DNA of 64,000 nt from Labrenzia sp. PHM005 (GCF_006517275.1 NZ_CP041191.1:5327001-5391000), one strand, 5' to 3'. Shown: positions 16,533 to 26,746, counted from the first letter of the stretch. Numbers and translations are program-made. The notes: generated by a model from the letters alone, not told the origin.

Positions 16533-18227
16533 ATGCGCATTCTGCTTCTCTGTCATGGCTTCAACTCCCTCACCCAACGCCTTCATTGCGACCTGCGCGC
16601 GGCCGGGCATGAGGTGTCGGTAGAGTTTGACGTCAATGATGCCGTGACAGCGGAAGCCGTCAGCTTGTTTCAGCCCGATCTCATTCTGGCGCCTTTCCTG
16701 AAACGGGCAATCCCAGCGGAAGTTTTCGAAAAGACCCTGTGCCTGATCGTTCATCCAGGCCCCATTGGCGACCGTGGCCCCAGCGCGCTCGATTGGGCGG
16801 TCCTTGAGGACGAGAACGAATGGGGCGTGACCGTTTTACAGGCGGTCAAAGACCTGGATGCCGGGCCTATCTGGGCACATCGGAGTTTCCCGCTTCGAAA
16901 AGCCTCCAAGTCGAGCCTCTACAGGCACGAGGTTACCGATGCGGCCGCTTCAGCCGTGTTTGAAGCCTTGGAGAAGCTGGAAGCTGGCGCCCAGCCGGAA
17001 CCTCTGGATTCGGCGTGTTCCCGCTGGCGGCCGTCGGTCAAGCAGAGTGAACGGGTCATCAACTGGGAAATAGATACGACGGCAACCATCTTGCAAAAGA
17101 TCCGCTCAGCCGACGGCATGCCCGGCCTTTTGGACAATCTATTCGATGAACCCGTGCGCCTGTTCGATGCACGGCCGTTTGACGGGCCCATTCCCTGCTC
17201 CCTCACACCCGGCACACCCTTCGCCCGCTCCGGTCCGGCGCTCGCGCTGAAGACAACTGACGGTGCGCTCTGGATCGGGCACGGCAAGAAGACCTCGGAA
17301 ACATCGATCAAACTACCGATGACACAAGTCTTCGAAGACGAATGTGTAGACCTTCCGGACTTGCCGGATGGTTACAAGGACATCCTCTTTGAGATCGAGG
17401 ACGGTGTCAGCTATCTGCATTTTGATTTTTACAACGGCGCCATGGGCACAGATGCCTGCCGCCGTTTGAAAGACGCTTTTGAAGAAGCAGCTGCAAGCCC
17501 GGCCAAGGTTCTGATACTCATGGGTGGGTCCGATCACTGGTCAAACGGCCTCAATCTCAATCTGATCGAAGCGGCCAGAAGTCCGGCGGAAGAAAGCTGG
17601 CAGAATATTCAGGCAATTGATGACTTGGCTGAAGCCGTGATCCGGACAACAGACAAGTGGATCATTTCCGGCCTGCGCGGCAATGCGGGTGCAGGCGGGG
17701 TGTTTCTTGCACGCGCCGCCGATGAAATCTGGATCCGGCCTCAGACGATCCTCAATCCGCATTACAAGGATATGGGCAATCTTTATGGGTCGGAGTACTG
17801 GACCTATCTCCTGCCCAAATATGCCGGACCGGACAACGCTGCCCGCATCAGCGAAGCCCGCCTGCCCATGGGTGCAGAAGAAGCGCTCGCCCTTGGCCTG
17901 GCCGATAAGGTCTTAGGAGCTGGACAGAAAAGCTTTGAGGCCGAAGTCCGTGAAAGGGCCAGCGCACTTGCACAGACAGATCTCACAGACCGCCTTCAGC
18001 AAAAAGCAGATACGCGGGAACGGGACGAGGCTGTCAAACCGCTGGAAACCTACCGAGCCGCCGAACTTGCCAAAATGCGTAAGAACTTCTTTGGGTTCGA
18101 TCCAAGCTATCACGTCGCCCGGTATAATTTTGTCCGCAAGGTGGTGAAGTCGCGCACACCCCGCTCCCTCGCTCATCACCGCTCCTCCCCGTCCGGCCAG
18201 CCGGTAACATCGAGGGCCCTGCCATGA
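16533..18227 (+). CDS. hypX: HypX, CO-ligand synthase for aerobic hydrogenase maturation
   Basis: A 564-residue two-domain protein. Residues ~1-250 resemble formyl-tetrahydrofolate transferases (MRILLLCHGFNSL, then VHPGPIGDRGPSALDWA with the catalytic His and the Asp-Trp region). Residues ~285-560 resemble enoyl-CoA hydratase/isomerase (SDHWSNGLNLN, LRGNAGAGGVFLA). In the family the formyl group is passed to CoA and decarbonylated, giving the CO ligand in air. The gene starts 3 nt after hypE, and its stop overlaps hoxA (ATGA). Confidence 0.93.
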   Translation: MRILLLCHGFNSLTQRLHCDLRAAGHEVSVEFDVNDAVTAEAVSLFQPDLILAPFLKRAIPAEVFEKTLCLIVHPGPIGDRGPSALDWAVLEDENEWGVTVLQAVKDLDAGPIWAHRSFPLRKASKSSLYRHEVTDAAASAVFEALEKLEAGAQPEPLDSACSRWRPSVKQSERVINWEIDTTATILQKIRSADGMPGLLDNLFDEPVRLFDARPFDGPIPCSLTPGTPFARSGPALALKTTDGALWIGHGKKTSETSIKLPMTQVFEDECVDLPDLPDGYKDILFEIEDGVSYLHFDFYNGAMGTDACRRLKDAFEEAAASPAKVLILMGGSDHWSNGLNLNLIEAARSPAEESWQNIQAIDDLAEAVIRTTDKWIISGLRGNAGAGGVFLARAADEIWIRPQTILNPHYKDMGNLYGSEYWTYLLPKYAGPDNAARISEARLPMGAEEALALGLADKVLGAGQKSFEAEVRERASALAQTDLTDRLQQKADTRERDEAVKPLETYRAAELAKMRKNFFGFDPSYHVARYNFVRKVVKSRTPRSLAHHRSSPSGQPVTSRALP

Positions 18228-19720
18228 CCGACCTCCCGACAATTCTGGTGATTGATGACGAAATCCGCGCGCTTGAATCCATTTCGCGCATCCTGGATGA
18301 AGATTTCGATGTGAAGACCGCCTCAACGGTTGGCGAGGCAACAAAAATCCTGAAAGAGGAATGGGTACAGATCGTTCTGTGTGATCAGCGCATGCCTGAA
18401 CAGACCGGTGTGGAGTTCTTGAAAACCGTCCGCCATCGCTGGCCCGATGCCATCCGGATGATCATTTCCGGCTATACCGATGCCCATGACATCATCGACG
18501 GTGTCAACGAAGCCGGGATCTACCAATACATCACCAAACCCTGGCATCCAGAAAACCTTATCCTAACGCTGAAAAACGCCTGCAAGCTTTACACCCTCCA
18601 GCGGGAAAACGAGCTGCTGGCCGTAGAACTGAAGATGTCGCCCTCGGGGGTCTCGAAGAGGGTCACCAAGGACAAGGAACGCCTCCGCCAGGATTATGAT
18701 TTCGATGACGGCATCATCCGCAGCGCCGGTAGCCCGATGGATGAGGTCTGCAAGACCTTACGCCAGGTCGCGCCCTACGATGTGCCCGTGCTTCTGTCCG
18801 GGTCATCGGGCACGGGTAAGGAATTGGCCGCCCGCGCGTTGCACTACGGTTCGCTGCGCTGGAACAAACCCTTTGTTGTCGAGAACTGCGGCGCCTTGCC
18901 GGATGAACTTCTGGAAAGCGAATTGTTTGGCCACAAACGCGGCGCCTTTACCGGCGCGGTTGAAGACCATATAGGCTTGTTTGAACGTGCGGATGGCGGC
19001 ACAGTCTTCCTAGATGAGATCGGCGAGGTCTCTCCAGCCTTCCAGGTCAAATTGCTCAGAACGCTGCAGGAGGGCGAGATCCGACCGGTTGGCAGTGCCA
19101 AAACCCGCAAGATCGATGTCCGCGTGATTGCTGCGACCAACAAGAATCTGGAAGACGAAGTCCGGGCCGGACGCTTTCGGGCTGACCTTTATTACCGGCT
19201 TGCCGGGATCGTTGTCCGTTTGCCTGACTTGAAGAACCGCCCAGGCGACATACCCGTGCTTGCACACGCCCTCCTTGATCGGGCAATGTCCCAGCTTGGA
19301 AAGATCGTTTCGGGACTGTCGCAAGAGGCGATTGATTGCATGCAAGCCTACGGCTGGCCGGGCAACGTCCGAGAAATGCAGAACGAAATCCAGCAGATGC
19401 TGGTGATGGGGGATGAGGATAGCGAATTGGGCGCCGACTTGTTGTCACGGCATATCTTGCAAGCCGATCCCGTTGGCCGCGATGAACCGGATATGCTGCC
19501 CGGCCTAATTTCCTTGGAAGGTTCCTTGAAAGACCGCATCGGGGAACTGGAAGCCCGAGTGATCAAGGAAACCTTGATCCGCCACCGCTGGAACAAATCC
19601 AAGGCGGCCCGCGAACTTGGACTGTCGCGGGTCGGGCTGCGTGGTAAGCTGGAGCGCTACGGGCTGGAAAACGTCAAGCCCCTGCCGGCAAAGCGCAAGA
19701 GTACGGCCACCACAGGATAA
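18224..19720 (+). CDS. hoxA: NtrC-family hydrogenase regulator HoxA/HupR
   Basis: A 498-residue response regulator. The receiver domain has Asp11/Asp12, phospho-acceptor Asp54 (VLCDQRMP) and Lys105. The AAA+ domain has Walker A GSSGTGKE at 193-200, the sigma-54 contact loop GAFTGA at 240-245 and Walker B GGTVFLDE at 258-265. A Fis-type helix-turn-helix ends the protein (KSKAARELGLSRVGLRGKL). An intact GAFTGA argues for sigma-54 activation, in line with the two -24/-12 promoters in the locus. HupT encoded next door is the likely partner kinase. The symbol could equally be hupR. Confidence 0.94.
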   Translation: MTDLPTILVIDDEIRALESISRILDEDFDVKTASTVGEATKILKEEWVQIVLCDQRMPEQTGVEFLKTVRHRWPDAIRMIISGYTDAHDIIDGVNEAGIYQYITKPWHPENLILTLKNACKLYTLQRENELLAVELKMSPSGVSKRVTKDKERLRQDYDFDDGIIRSAGSPMDEVCKTLRQVAPYDVPVLLSGSSGTGKELAARALHYGSLRWNKPFVVENCGALPDELLESELFGHKRGAFTGAVEDHIGLFERADGGTVFLDEIGEVSPAFQVKLLRTLQEGEIRPVGSAKTRKIDVRVIAATNKNLEDEVRAGRFRADLYYRLAGIVVRLPDLKNRPGDIPVLAHALLDRAMSQLGKIVSGLSQEAIDCMQAYGWPGNVREMQNEIQQMLVMGDEDSELGADLLSRHILQADPVGRDEPDMLPGLISLEGSLKDRIGELEARVIKETLIRHRWNKSKAARELGLSRVGLRGKLERYGLENVKPLPAKRKSTATTG

Positions 19721-19723
19721 ACC

Positions 19724-21091
19724 ATGGCCGTTGACCGTTCAAAATCCGCAATCCTTCCCACAGCGGCCCCGCCGGGAAATCTGGCTTCCGACGGCGCCAG
19801 CGAGGATGTCTGGATCGATGTAATCCAGAAGATGGATGAGGTCTATTCCGATCTGGTCGATTCCCAAACGGAGCTGGAAGAAAAAAACGCCAAGTTGGAG
19901 GAAGCCGACACCTTCATCCAATCCGTTCTGGGCGCGATGACCGATGTCCTGATCGTTTGTGATGCCAGAGGACGCATTCAACAGGTCAACCGCCAACTTC
20001 TAACGATCACGCACCGCGAAGAAATCACACTCCTAGGTACCCGATTTTCCGATCTCTTCACCAAGGACAGTCAGCCGACCGTCGCGGGTTTTCTGGACAG
20101 TCTGATCAGCGGTCAGGAAGTGGCACCCTGTGATGCCGCAATCTCGGTTCCAGATGGGCCTCCGGCCGTGGTCGCCCTCAGCTGCACCCCGCGGCGCGAC
20201 CCGCGCGGGCGTCTCGCCGGCATGGTCATGGTTGGCCGTCCGATCGGCGAATTGCAACGGGCCTACCGGGCTTTGGATGCCGCACAGGAACAGTTGAGCG
20301 AAACCCAGCAACGCCTGTTGGTCTCAGAAAAAATGGCTGCGCTCGGCCGGCTGGTTGCCGGTGTTGCCCATGAATTGAACAATCCGATCAGCTTTGTCTT
20401 CGGCAACATGTACGCTCTCAAGCGCTATGGCGCGGCGATCCGGAAGTATCTGACCGCCTGTGATGATGGACTGCCGCGCGCGGACTTGGATGATTTGCGG
20501 AAGGAATTGAAGATCGACAAAGTTCTGCGGGACATAGAGCCGCTGGTCGACGGCACCCAGGAAGGCGCCGAGCGTGTCCGCGATATCGTGGAAGATCTGC
20601 GCCGGTTTTCCAGCAACCAGGAAGAAGCACCGGAAACCTTCAACATCATCCGCCTGGTGCACACCGCCGTCGATTGGGTGATCAAGGCCCAACGGATCAA
20701 ACCCGCCATCGAATTCATCGGACCGGACCGCCTGGATGTCACCGGCCATAAGGGGCACATCCATCAGATCGTGGTCAATCTGGTGCAAAATGCTGCCGAC
20801 GTTCTTTCAGGGTGTTCTGACGGCAAAATCCGGGTGATCTGCGAAAACGATGACGGCATGATCGCGATCAAGGTTGCGGACAACGGATCCGGCATCGAAC
20901 CGGCGGCGATGGACAAGTTGTTCGAACCCTTTTTCACGACCAAGCCGATCGGCAGCGGCACGGGGCTCGGTCTTTATGTCAGCTACAACATGGCCTTGAA
21001 ACAAGGCGGTGATCTGCAGGCTGCCAATTGCCCAGATGGCGGGGCGGAGTTTACCTTAAGGATCCCGGTACATGTCTCTTCGCCCCAATGA
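19724..21091 (+). CDS. hupT: Soluble sensor histidine kinase HupT
   Basis: A 455-residue cytoplasmic kinase without transmembrane segments. A coiled coil (~40-65) leads into a PAS domain (~65-185), a second coiled coil (~180-203), then the phospho-acceptor His216 in LGRLVAGVAHELNNP. The ATPase region has NLVQNAADVL (N box), DNGSGIEP (G1) and GTGLGLYVS (G2). HupT is controlled by the HupUV H2 sensor and phosphorylates HoxA/HupR in the absence of H2. The last 20 nt overlap hupU. Confidence 0.93.
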   Translation: MAVDRSKSAILPTAAPPGNLASDGASEDVWIDVIQKMDEVYSDLVDSQTELEEKNAKLEEADTFIQSVLGAMTDVLIVCDARGRIQQVNRQLLTITHREEITLLGTRFSDLFTKDSQPTVAGFLDSLISGQEVAPCDAAISVPDGPPAVVALSCTPRRDPRGRLAGMVMVGRPIGELQRAYRALDAAQEQLSETQQRLLVSEKMAALGRLVAGVAHELNNPISFVFGNMYALKRYGAAIRKYLTACDDGLPRADLDDLRKELKIDKVLRDIEPLVDGTQEGAERVRDIVEDLRRFSSNQEEAPETFNIIRLVHTAVDWVIKAQRIKPAIEFIGPDRLDVTGHKGHIHQIVVNLVQNAADVLSGCSDGKIRVICENDDGMIAIKVADNGSGIEPAAMDKLFEPFFTTKPIGSGTGLGLYVSYNMALKQGGDLQAANCPDGGAEFTLRIPVHVSSPQ

Positions 21092-22100
21092 CTCAAAGGC
21101 GCCGTTGAGCCTCTTCTGGCTTCAATCGGGCGGCTGCGGCGGCTGCTCACAATCGGCCTTGGGCGCTGAAAACCCGGATTTGATGACCTCCATGGAGGCC
21201 GCCAATATCGACGTCCTTTGGCATCCCTCGTTCAGCCAGGCCAGCGGCCGCGAAGTTGTCTCGTTGATGGAAGACCTCGCTGGCGGCGGCAAACCGCTCG
21301 ATATCTTGTGCCTAGAAGGGTCGGTGATGTCCGGACCGAATGGCACTGGCAGATTTCATATGATGCCCGGCACCGGCAAACCGATGATGGAGTGGATCCG
21401 GCAACTGGCTGAAAAGGCCCGCTATGTCGTCGCGGTCGGCTCTTGTGCCGCCTATGGCGGCATTACGGCCGCTGGCGAAAACCCGGGCGATGCGGTCGGG
21501 CTTTCTTATGAGGGGCGCAAACCGGGCGGACTGCTGGGCGGTGATTTCCGTTCTGCGGCCGGGCTGCCGGTGATTAACATTTCCGGCTGCCCGATCCATC
21601 CGGGCTGGCTGTGCGAAACATTGCACCAGATCGCGGCTAATACTTATTCTGCGACCGATCTGGATGAATGGACTCGGCCACTCTCCTACACCATGCATCT
21701 GGTGCATCACGGCTGTGCGCGGAACGAGTTCTATGAGTATAAAGCAAGCGCCGAACGTCTGTGCGACCAAGGCTGCATGATGGAGAACCTCGGCTGCAAG
21801 GGTACCCAGGCCCGCGCGGACTGTAACATCCGTGCCTGGAACGGCTCCGGGTCCTGCCTTGACGGCAATTATCCTTGCATCAATTGCACAGCACCGGAGT
21901 TTGAGGAACCGGGACACGACTTCCTGGAAACACCTAAAGTTGCTGGCATTCCCATTGGTCTTCCCACTGACATGCCCAAAGCCTGGTTTGTTGCGCTGGC
22001 TTCTCTCTCCAAAGCCGCGACACCAGTGCGGCTAAAACACAATGCGACGGCGGACCACCTGTCCGTGCCGCCTTCCGACAAACGGAAACCACGCTCATGA
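21072..22100 (+). CDS. hupU: Regulatory (H2-sensing) hydrogenase small subunit
   Basis: This 342-residue HoxB/HupU protein lacks any Tat signal, so it stays in the cytoplasm. The proximal cluster motif is the standard CGGC (in SGGCGGCSQS), and the second motif reads GSCAAYGG with glycine where HupS has its extra cysteine. The sensor therefore has an ordinary [4Fe-4S] cluster. Other cluster ligands (GCPIHP, CKGTQARADC, PCINCT) are present. It overlaps hupT by 20 nt and hupV by 4 nt. Confidence 0.94.
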   Translation: MSLRPNDSKAPLSLFWLQSGGCGGCSQSALGAENPDLMTSMEAANIDVLWHPSFSQASGREVVSLMEDLAGGGKPLDILCLEGSVMSGPNGTGRFHMMPGTGKPMMEWIRQLAEKARYVVAVGSCAAYGGITAAGENPGDAVGLSYEGRKPGGLLGGDFRSAAGLPVINISGCPIHPGWLCETLHQIAANTYSATDLDEWTRPLSYTMHLVHHGCARNEFYEYKASAERLCDQGCMMENLGCKGTQARADCNIRAWNGSGSCLDGNYPCINCTAPEFEEPGHDFLETPKVAGIPIGLPTDMPKAWFVALASLSKAATPVRLKHNATADHLSVPPSDKRKPRS

Positions 22101-23545
22101 GCCGCCTGGTTGTCGGTCCCTTCAACCGGGTCGAAGGAGACTTGGAAGTCCGCATCGAATGTGGTGATGGCACGGTTACCAGCGCTGAGGTTGTTTCGCC
22201 GCTTTACCGGGGTTTTGAGCGCATTCTTTTAAACAAACCGCCGCTCGATGCCTTGGTCTATGCGCCCCGGATCTGCGGGATCTGTTCTGTTTCCCAATCC
22301 GTCGCCGCTGCCCATGCGCTCGCAGATGCGATGGATATTACACCGCCGCGCAACGGAAGCCTGGCGGTTAATCTGGTGCATGCGGTGGAAAATATCGCCG
22401 ATCACCTGACCCATTTCTATCTGTTCTTCATGCCGGATTTTGCCCGGCCGGTGTATCAATCCGAACCCTGGTTTGAAGATATTTCCAGCCGCTTCACCGC
22501 GATGAAGGGAACGGCGGTGGAAACGGTGCTGCCGGCCCGGGCCCAGTTTCTGCACATCATGGGGATCCTGGCCGGCAAATGGCCGCACACACTGTCCATC
22601 CAGCCCGGCGGATCAACCCGTACTGTGGCGGCCGCAGAAACGGCCCGCCTAAAAGCTGTTCTGGTCGCGTTCCGGCGTTTTTTGGAACGAACCTTGTTCG
22701 GCGCTCCGCTTAAACAGATTGTTTCCTTGGAGAGTGGAGAGGCGCTTAAGGCTTGGTTCGCGAACAAAGCCCCGAACACTTCCGACTTCGGCCGTTTCCT
22801 TCACGTATCGGAATCTCTCGACCTGTCTGCCTTGGGACGGTCCTCCGGCAACTATCTGAGTTACGGCGCTTATCAAATGGCAGGCACCCCGCTCTTTGCT
22901 CAAGGTGTCTGGCGGAATGGTGATCCGACAGATTTTTCGCCCCATTCGGTGGCCGAAGACCTGACCTCCAGCTGGTACAAACCCGATGGCCCTGAAGCTC
23001 CGGCAGCGGGTACCACAGACCCGGATGCGGACAAGGAAAGTGCCTATTCCTGGTGCAAGGCGCCCCGCTTGGACGGTGAGATCATGGAGACCGGAGCGCT
23101 TGCCCGCCAGCTGATCGACGGCCATCCTTTGATCCGCGATCTCGTTGCCCGTCATGGTGGTTCCGTGCACACACGGGTCGTCGCCCGCCTTCTTGAAATC
23201 GCGCGCACTGTCCTGGCTATGGAAGACTGGATTTCCCAGCTGGAGCCCGGCGGGGCGTTTATCGATCACACGGCCATGCCTGATCAAGCAGAGGGCATCG
23301 GCCTCACAGAAGCCGCCCGTGGCTCTCTCGGGCATTGGCTCAGCATTAAAAACGGCAAGATCGCCAACTATCAGATTATTGCGCCAACAACCTGGAACTT
23401 TTCCCCGCGGGATCGGATCGGCACCCCGGGCCCTTTGGAACAGGCGCTGGTCGGTGCTCCGGTTAGGGAAGGTGAAACCGATCCGGTTGCCGTTCAGCAC
23501 ATTGTCCGCTCGTTTGATCCTTGCATGGTCTGCACAGTGCATTGA
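22097..23545 (+). CDS. hupV: Regulatory (H2-sensing) hydrogenase large subunit
   Basis: This 482-residue HoxC/HupV protein has L1 APRICGIC (C60, C63) and L2 DPCMVCTVH (C476, C479, H482). It ends exactly at H482: there is no tail for HupD to cleave, as in known H2-sensing hydrogenases. With HupU it signals H2 to HupT. It is followed after one base by hypF, so the sensor and the cyanide-forming maturase are co-translated. Confidence 0.95.
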   Translation: MSRLVVGPFNRVEGDLEVRIECGDGTVTSAEVVSPLYRGFERILLNKPPLDALVYAPRICGICSVSQSVAAAHALADAMDITPPRNGSLAVNLVHAVENIADHLTHFYLFFMPDFARPVYQSEPWFEDISSRFTAMKGTAVETVLPARAQFLHIMGILAGKWPHTLSIQPGGSTRTVAAAETARLKAVLVAFRRFLERTLFGAPLKQIVSLESGEALKAWFANKAPNTSDFGRFLHVSESLDLSALGRSSGNYLSYGAYQMAGTPLFAQGVWRNGDPTDFSPHSVAEDLTSSWYKPDGPEAPAAGTTDPDADKESAYSWCKAPRLDGEIMETGALARQLIDGHPLIRDLVARHGGSVHTRVVARLLEIARTVLAMEDWISQLEPGGAFIDHTAMPDQAEGIGLTEAARGSLGHWLSIKNGKIANYQIIAPTTWNFSPRDRIGTPGPLEQALVGAPVREGETDPVAVQHIVRSFDPCMVCTVH

Positions 23546-23546
23546 G

Positions 23547-25892
23547 ATGACTGGCCGAACCGCCCCTTCTCCCACGACAGCGCTCCAGGTCCGGATCAAG
23601 GGACTGGTGCAAGGCGTCGGGTTCCGCCCCTTCGTCTGGCGTTTGGCCAACGAAGAAAACCTCACCGGCCATGTGCTCAATGATGCTGAAGGTGTTTTGG
23701 CGGAGGTCTGGGGCGCGCCGTTTCATGTCGACCGGTTTCTCGACCGGCTGAAAAGCGACTGTCCACCGCTTGCCCGGATCGAAAGCGTAGAAACACAAGC
23801 CCTTTCAGAAAACACAAGCACGCCACCAGAAGACTTCCAAATTATCGCCAGCGCCGGCGGCTCTGTCGCCACCGGCATTGTCCCGGACGCGGCCACCTGC
23901 CCCAATTGCGTTGCAGAAATCTTTGACCCCGCCGACCGCCGTAGCGGCTACGCCTTTACCAATTGCACCCACTGTGGTCCCCGGCTCTCCGTCGTCAGCG
24001 GCATTCCCTATGACCGCGCCAGCACATCAATGGCGCCCTTCGTCATGTGCACCGAGTGCCAAAGCGAATACGACACCCCGGCGGACCGGCGCTTTCACGC
24101 CCAGCCGAACGCCTGTCCTGCTTGCGGACCCAAGCTTTGGTGTGAGGTGGGCGGCGCGAACATCAAGACGGACGATCCGATTGCTTGGACGGCCGATAGA
24201 ATTGCAGCTGGTGATATCATTGCCATCAAGGGCATCGGCGGCTTTCATTTGACGACGGACGCAACCAGCACGCAAGCGGTCGACCGCTTGCGAGACCGAA
24301 AACACCGGCCGCACAAACCGCTTGCCGTGATGGTCCGGGACGTGGAGCAAGCCCGCACCTATTGCCATGTAAGCGATCAAGAGGCCGAACTCCTGGAAGA
24401 CAAAGCCGCGCCGATCGTGCTCCTGCGCGTGCGGGCGGAACTTGAGGGACGTCCAGGCCTTTCTGATAGTTTGGCGCCGGGCCTCGATCAGTGCGGCATC
24501 ATGCTGCCCTATACCCCGTTGCATCACCTCTTGATGGCCGCCGTGTCGGGACCAATCGTCATGACCTCGGGCAATCTTTCTGAAGATCCTCAGGTCATCG
24601 GAAATCAGGAAGCGGCTGCCAAACTGGCGCAAATCGCCGACGGTTTCCTGATGCATGACCGGGAGATCGTCAACCGGCTGGATGACAGCGTCATGCGGAT
24701 GGACCGGTCCGGCCCGGTGATCCTGCGCCGCGCCCGCGGCCTTGCCCCTGCCCCGCTTGCTCTAGCAGATGGTTTCAAAGACTTGCCATCTGTTCTCTCC
24801 CTGGGCGGTGAACTCAAATCGACCTTTTGTCTGCTGCGGGACGGAGAAGCTGTTGTCTCGCAGCACATGGGCGACCTGGAAAGCCGCCGGGTGCTGGAAG
24901 ACTTTGAGAAAAACCTCGGTCTTTACCGGCAGATCTATTATTTTGAACCGGAGCAGATCGCCGTCGACGCGCACCCGGATTATCTGTCGTCGCAAATCGG
25001 CCGGAGGTTGGCTGCCGACAAAAACATCCCACTGATCGAAATCCAACACCACTATGCCCACCTGGCTGCATGTTTGGCTGAACACGGTATTTCTCCAGGC
25101 GCAGATCCGTCCCTCGCCATTGTCCTCGACGGCTCCGGCCTTGGCAGCGACGGCACGATCTGGGGCGGTGAAATTCTCATCGGCGGCTATGAGGGATTTG
25201 AACGTGCCGGCCACTTTCTTCCTGTTCCGCTTCCTGGCGGCGCTGCTGCTGTTCGCGAACCCTGGCGCAACCTGGCCGCCCATCTTCACATGGCCTTTGG
25301 CGAGAACTGGCAGGATCAACCAGGAATTACTAGCCTCCGACAGCGGTTCAAAGACAAGAACCTGGCTGTGATCTCCCAGATGATCAGCAAGGGTCTCAAT
25401 GCCCCGCTGTCATCGTCCGCCGGACGGCTGTTTGACGCAGTCGCTGCCGCTGTTGGCGTCTGCCCGGACCGGCAAAGCTACGAAGGTCAGACCGGAGCGC
25501 TTCTCGAATCCCTCGCCCGGCCATATCTCGCCGATAGGATTTATTATCCAGTAGATGTTTCAACCGGTAACCCCGTTGTCCTCTCCTGGACACCGTTTTG
25601 GGAGACGCTTTGCGAAGACCTCCAAAACGGCGTTGCCCCAGGACAAGTCTCAGCCCGTTTTCATCTCGGGTTGATACAGGCCTTGAGCAGCACCGCCGCG
25701 AAACTCGCGGGCGAGCGCAACATCTCCCGCATCGTTCTCTCAGGCGGTGTCCTGCAAAACGCTATCCTGGCCGATGGGCTTCTGGTTTCTCTCACGGGCC
25801 GTGGTTTTGAAGTTCTCTTCCCCAGGCAATTTCCAGCAAACGACGGCGGACTATCGCTCGGCCAAGCAGCTATTGCCGCGGTCGCGCGCTAA
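23547..25892 (+). CDS. hypF: Carbamoyltransferase HypF
   Basis: A 781-residue maturase with four parts in order. These are an acylphosphatase domain (~15-100; LVQGVGFRPFVWR) and two zinc fingers (CPNCVAEI ... CTHCG, then CTECQ ... CPACG, ~115-185). Then come a YrdC-like domain (~200-375) and a Kae1-like carbamoyltransferase domain (~390-781) with HHYAHLAA and LSGGVLQN. HypF activates carbamoyl phosphate and transfers it to the HypE C-terminal Cys. ATG 23547, one base after the hupV stop, gives normal length; the upstream in-frame ORF is rejected. It closes the hydrogenase locus. Confidence 0.95.
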   Translation: MTGRTAPSPTTALQVRIKGLVQGVGFRPFVWRLANEENLTGHVLNDAEGVLAEVWGAPFHVDRFLDRLKSDCPPLARIESVETQALSENTSTPPEDFQIIASAGGSVATGIVPDAATCPNCVAEIFDPADRRSGYAFTNCTHCGPRLSVVSGIPYDRASTSMAPFVMCTECQSEYDTPADRRFHAQPNACPACGPKLWCEVGGANIKTDDPIAWTADRIAAGDIIAIKGIGGFHLTTDATSTQAVDRLRDRKHRPHKPLAVMVRDVEQARTYCHVSDQEAELLEDKAAPIVLLRVRAELEGRPGLSDSLAPGLDQCGIMLPYTPLHHLLMAAVSGPIVMTSGNLSEDPQVIGNQEAAAKLAQIADGFLMHDREIVNRLDDSVMRMDRSGPVILRRARGLAPAPLALADGFKDLPSVLSLGGELKSTFCLLRDGEAVVSQHMGDLESRRVLEDFEKNLGLYRQIYYFEPEQIAVDAHPDYLSSQIGRRLAADKNIPLIEIQHHYAHLAACLAEHGISPGADPSLAIVLDGSGLGSDGTIWGGEILIGGYEGFERAGHFLPVPLPGGAAAVREPWRNLAAHLHMAFGENWQDQPGITSLRQRFKDKNLAVISQMISKGLNAPLSSSAGRLFDAVAAAVGVCPDRQSYEGQTGALLESLARPYLADRIYYPVDVSTGNPVVLSWTPFWETLCEDLQNGVAPGQVSARFHLGLIQALSSTAAKLAGERNISRIVLSGGVLQNAILADGLLVSLTGRGFEVLFPRQFPANDGGLSLGQAAIAAVAR

Positions 25893-25969
25893 AACATTGT
25901 ATTACAGATGGATAAGTCAACGACCAAATTCTTGGGATGCACCACCAGAATAATGTGGTGAGGACCAAA

Positions 25970-26746
25970 TCACCCCCGGCCAACGAACGGCATATTTGTC
26001 GCCATTACAGTCATGGTCAGTACATTGGCATCCAGCGGCAGGCCAGCCATATAGACGACAGCGTCCGCGACATGCTGCGGGTCGATTGTCGGCTCCTTAG
26101 CGGTCTCGCCATTGGCTTGAGGAACCCCGTCGTTCATCTTGGCTGTCATGTCACTGGCTGCATTGCCGATGTCGATCTGACCACAGGCAATATCGAACGG
26201 GCGTCCATCCAGCGCTGCCGATTTTGTGAGGCCAGTGATCGCGTGTTTCGTCGCGGTATAGGGCGCTGAAAACGGCCGAGGCGTTGTTGCCGAAACGGAT
26301 CCATTGTTGATAATCCGTCCGCCGCGCGGGTCTTGCGCCTTCATCAATCGAAATGCGTGCTGGGTGCACAGGAACGCACCGGTGAGGTTGGCGCCAACAA
26401 CGGCACTCCAATCCTCAAAAGAGATGTCTTCAAGCGGCACTGGAGCGTTGGAGATACCCGCATTGTTGACCAAGAGATCCAACCGGCCGCAGGTCTTGCT
26501 GATATGTTCAAACAGCGTGGTCACGGACGCAGGGTCGCTGACATCGGCCACAATCGGCAAAACTTCCGCTCCCGTCTCTTCAGAAAGCTGCGCCGCGGTT
26601 GCTTCAAGCACGTCTTTGCGCCGGCCCGTGATCGCCACTTGCCAACCATCCGCACTCAGACCGCGGGCAATGGCTTTGCCAACGCCCGTTCCGCCGCCGG
26701 TGACAAGGGCTATTTTTTCTGTGCTGAAGGATCCTGTCATCGTCAT
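25970..26746 (-). CDS. Short-chain dehydrogenase/reductase
   Basis: A 258-residue classical SDR. The cofactor motif TGGGTGVG (TGxxxGxG), the NNAG motif, an active-site Ser in NNGSVSAT and Y-x3-K in YTATKHA are all present. Substrate cannot be read from sequence. Its start overlaps the stop of the denD-like gene upstream by 4 nt (ATGA), so it probably acts in the same sugar-acid pathway. A CACCAC/GTGGTG inverted repeat (25940-25960) in the gap to hypF might be a weak terminator but lacks a T-run. Confidence 0.85.
   Translation of the reverse strand: MTMTGSFSTEKIALVTGGGTGVGKAIARGLSADGWQVAITGRRKDVLEATAAQLSEETGAEVLPIVADVSDPASVTTLFEHISKTCGRLDLLVNNAGISNAPVPLEDISFEDWSAVVGANLTGAFLCTQHAFRLMKAQDPRGGRIINNGSVSATTPRPFSAPYTATKHAITGLTKSAALDGRPFDIACGQIDIGNAASDMTAKMNDGVPQANGETAKEPTIDPQHVADAVVYMAGLPLDANVLTMTVMATNMPFVGRG

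Noticed and set aside
25940-25960. Terminator between hypF and the SDR gene
   Set aside because: The CACCAC/GTGGTG stem is only 6 bp with a 9-nt loop and no T-run, so it is not listed as a feature.
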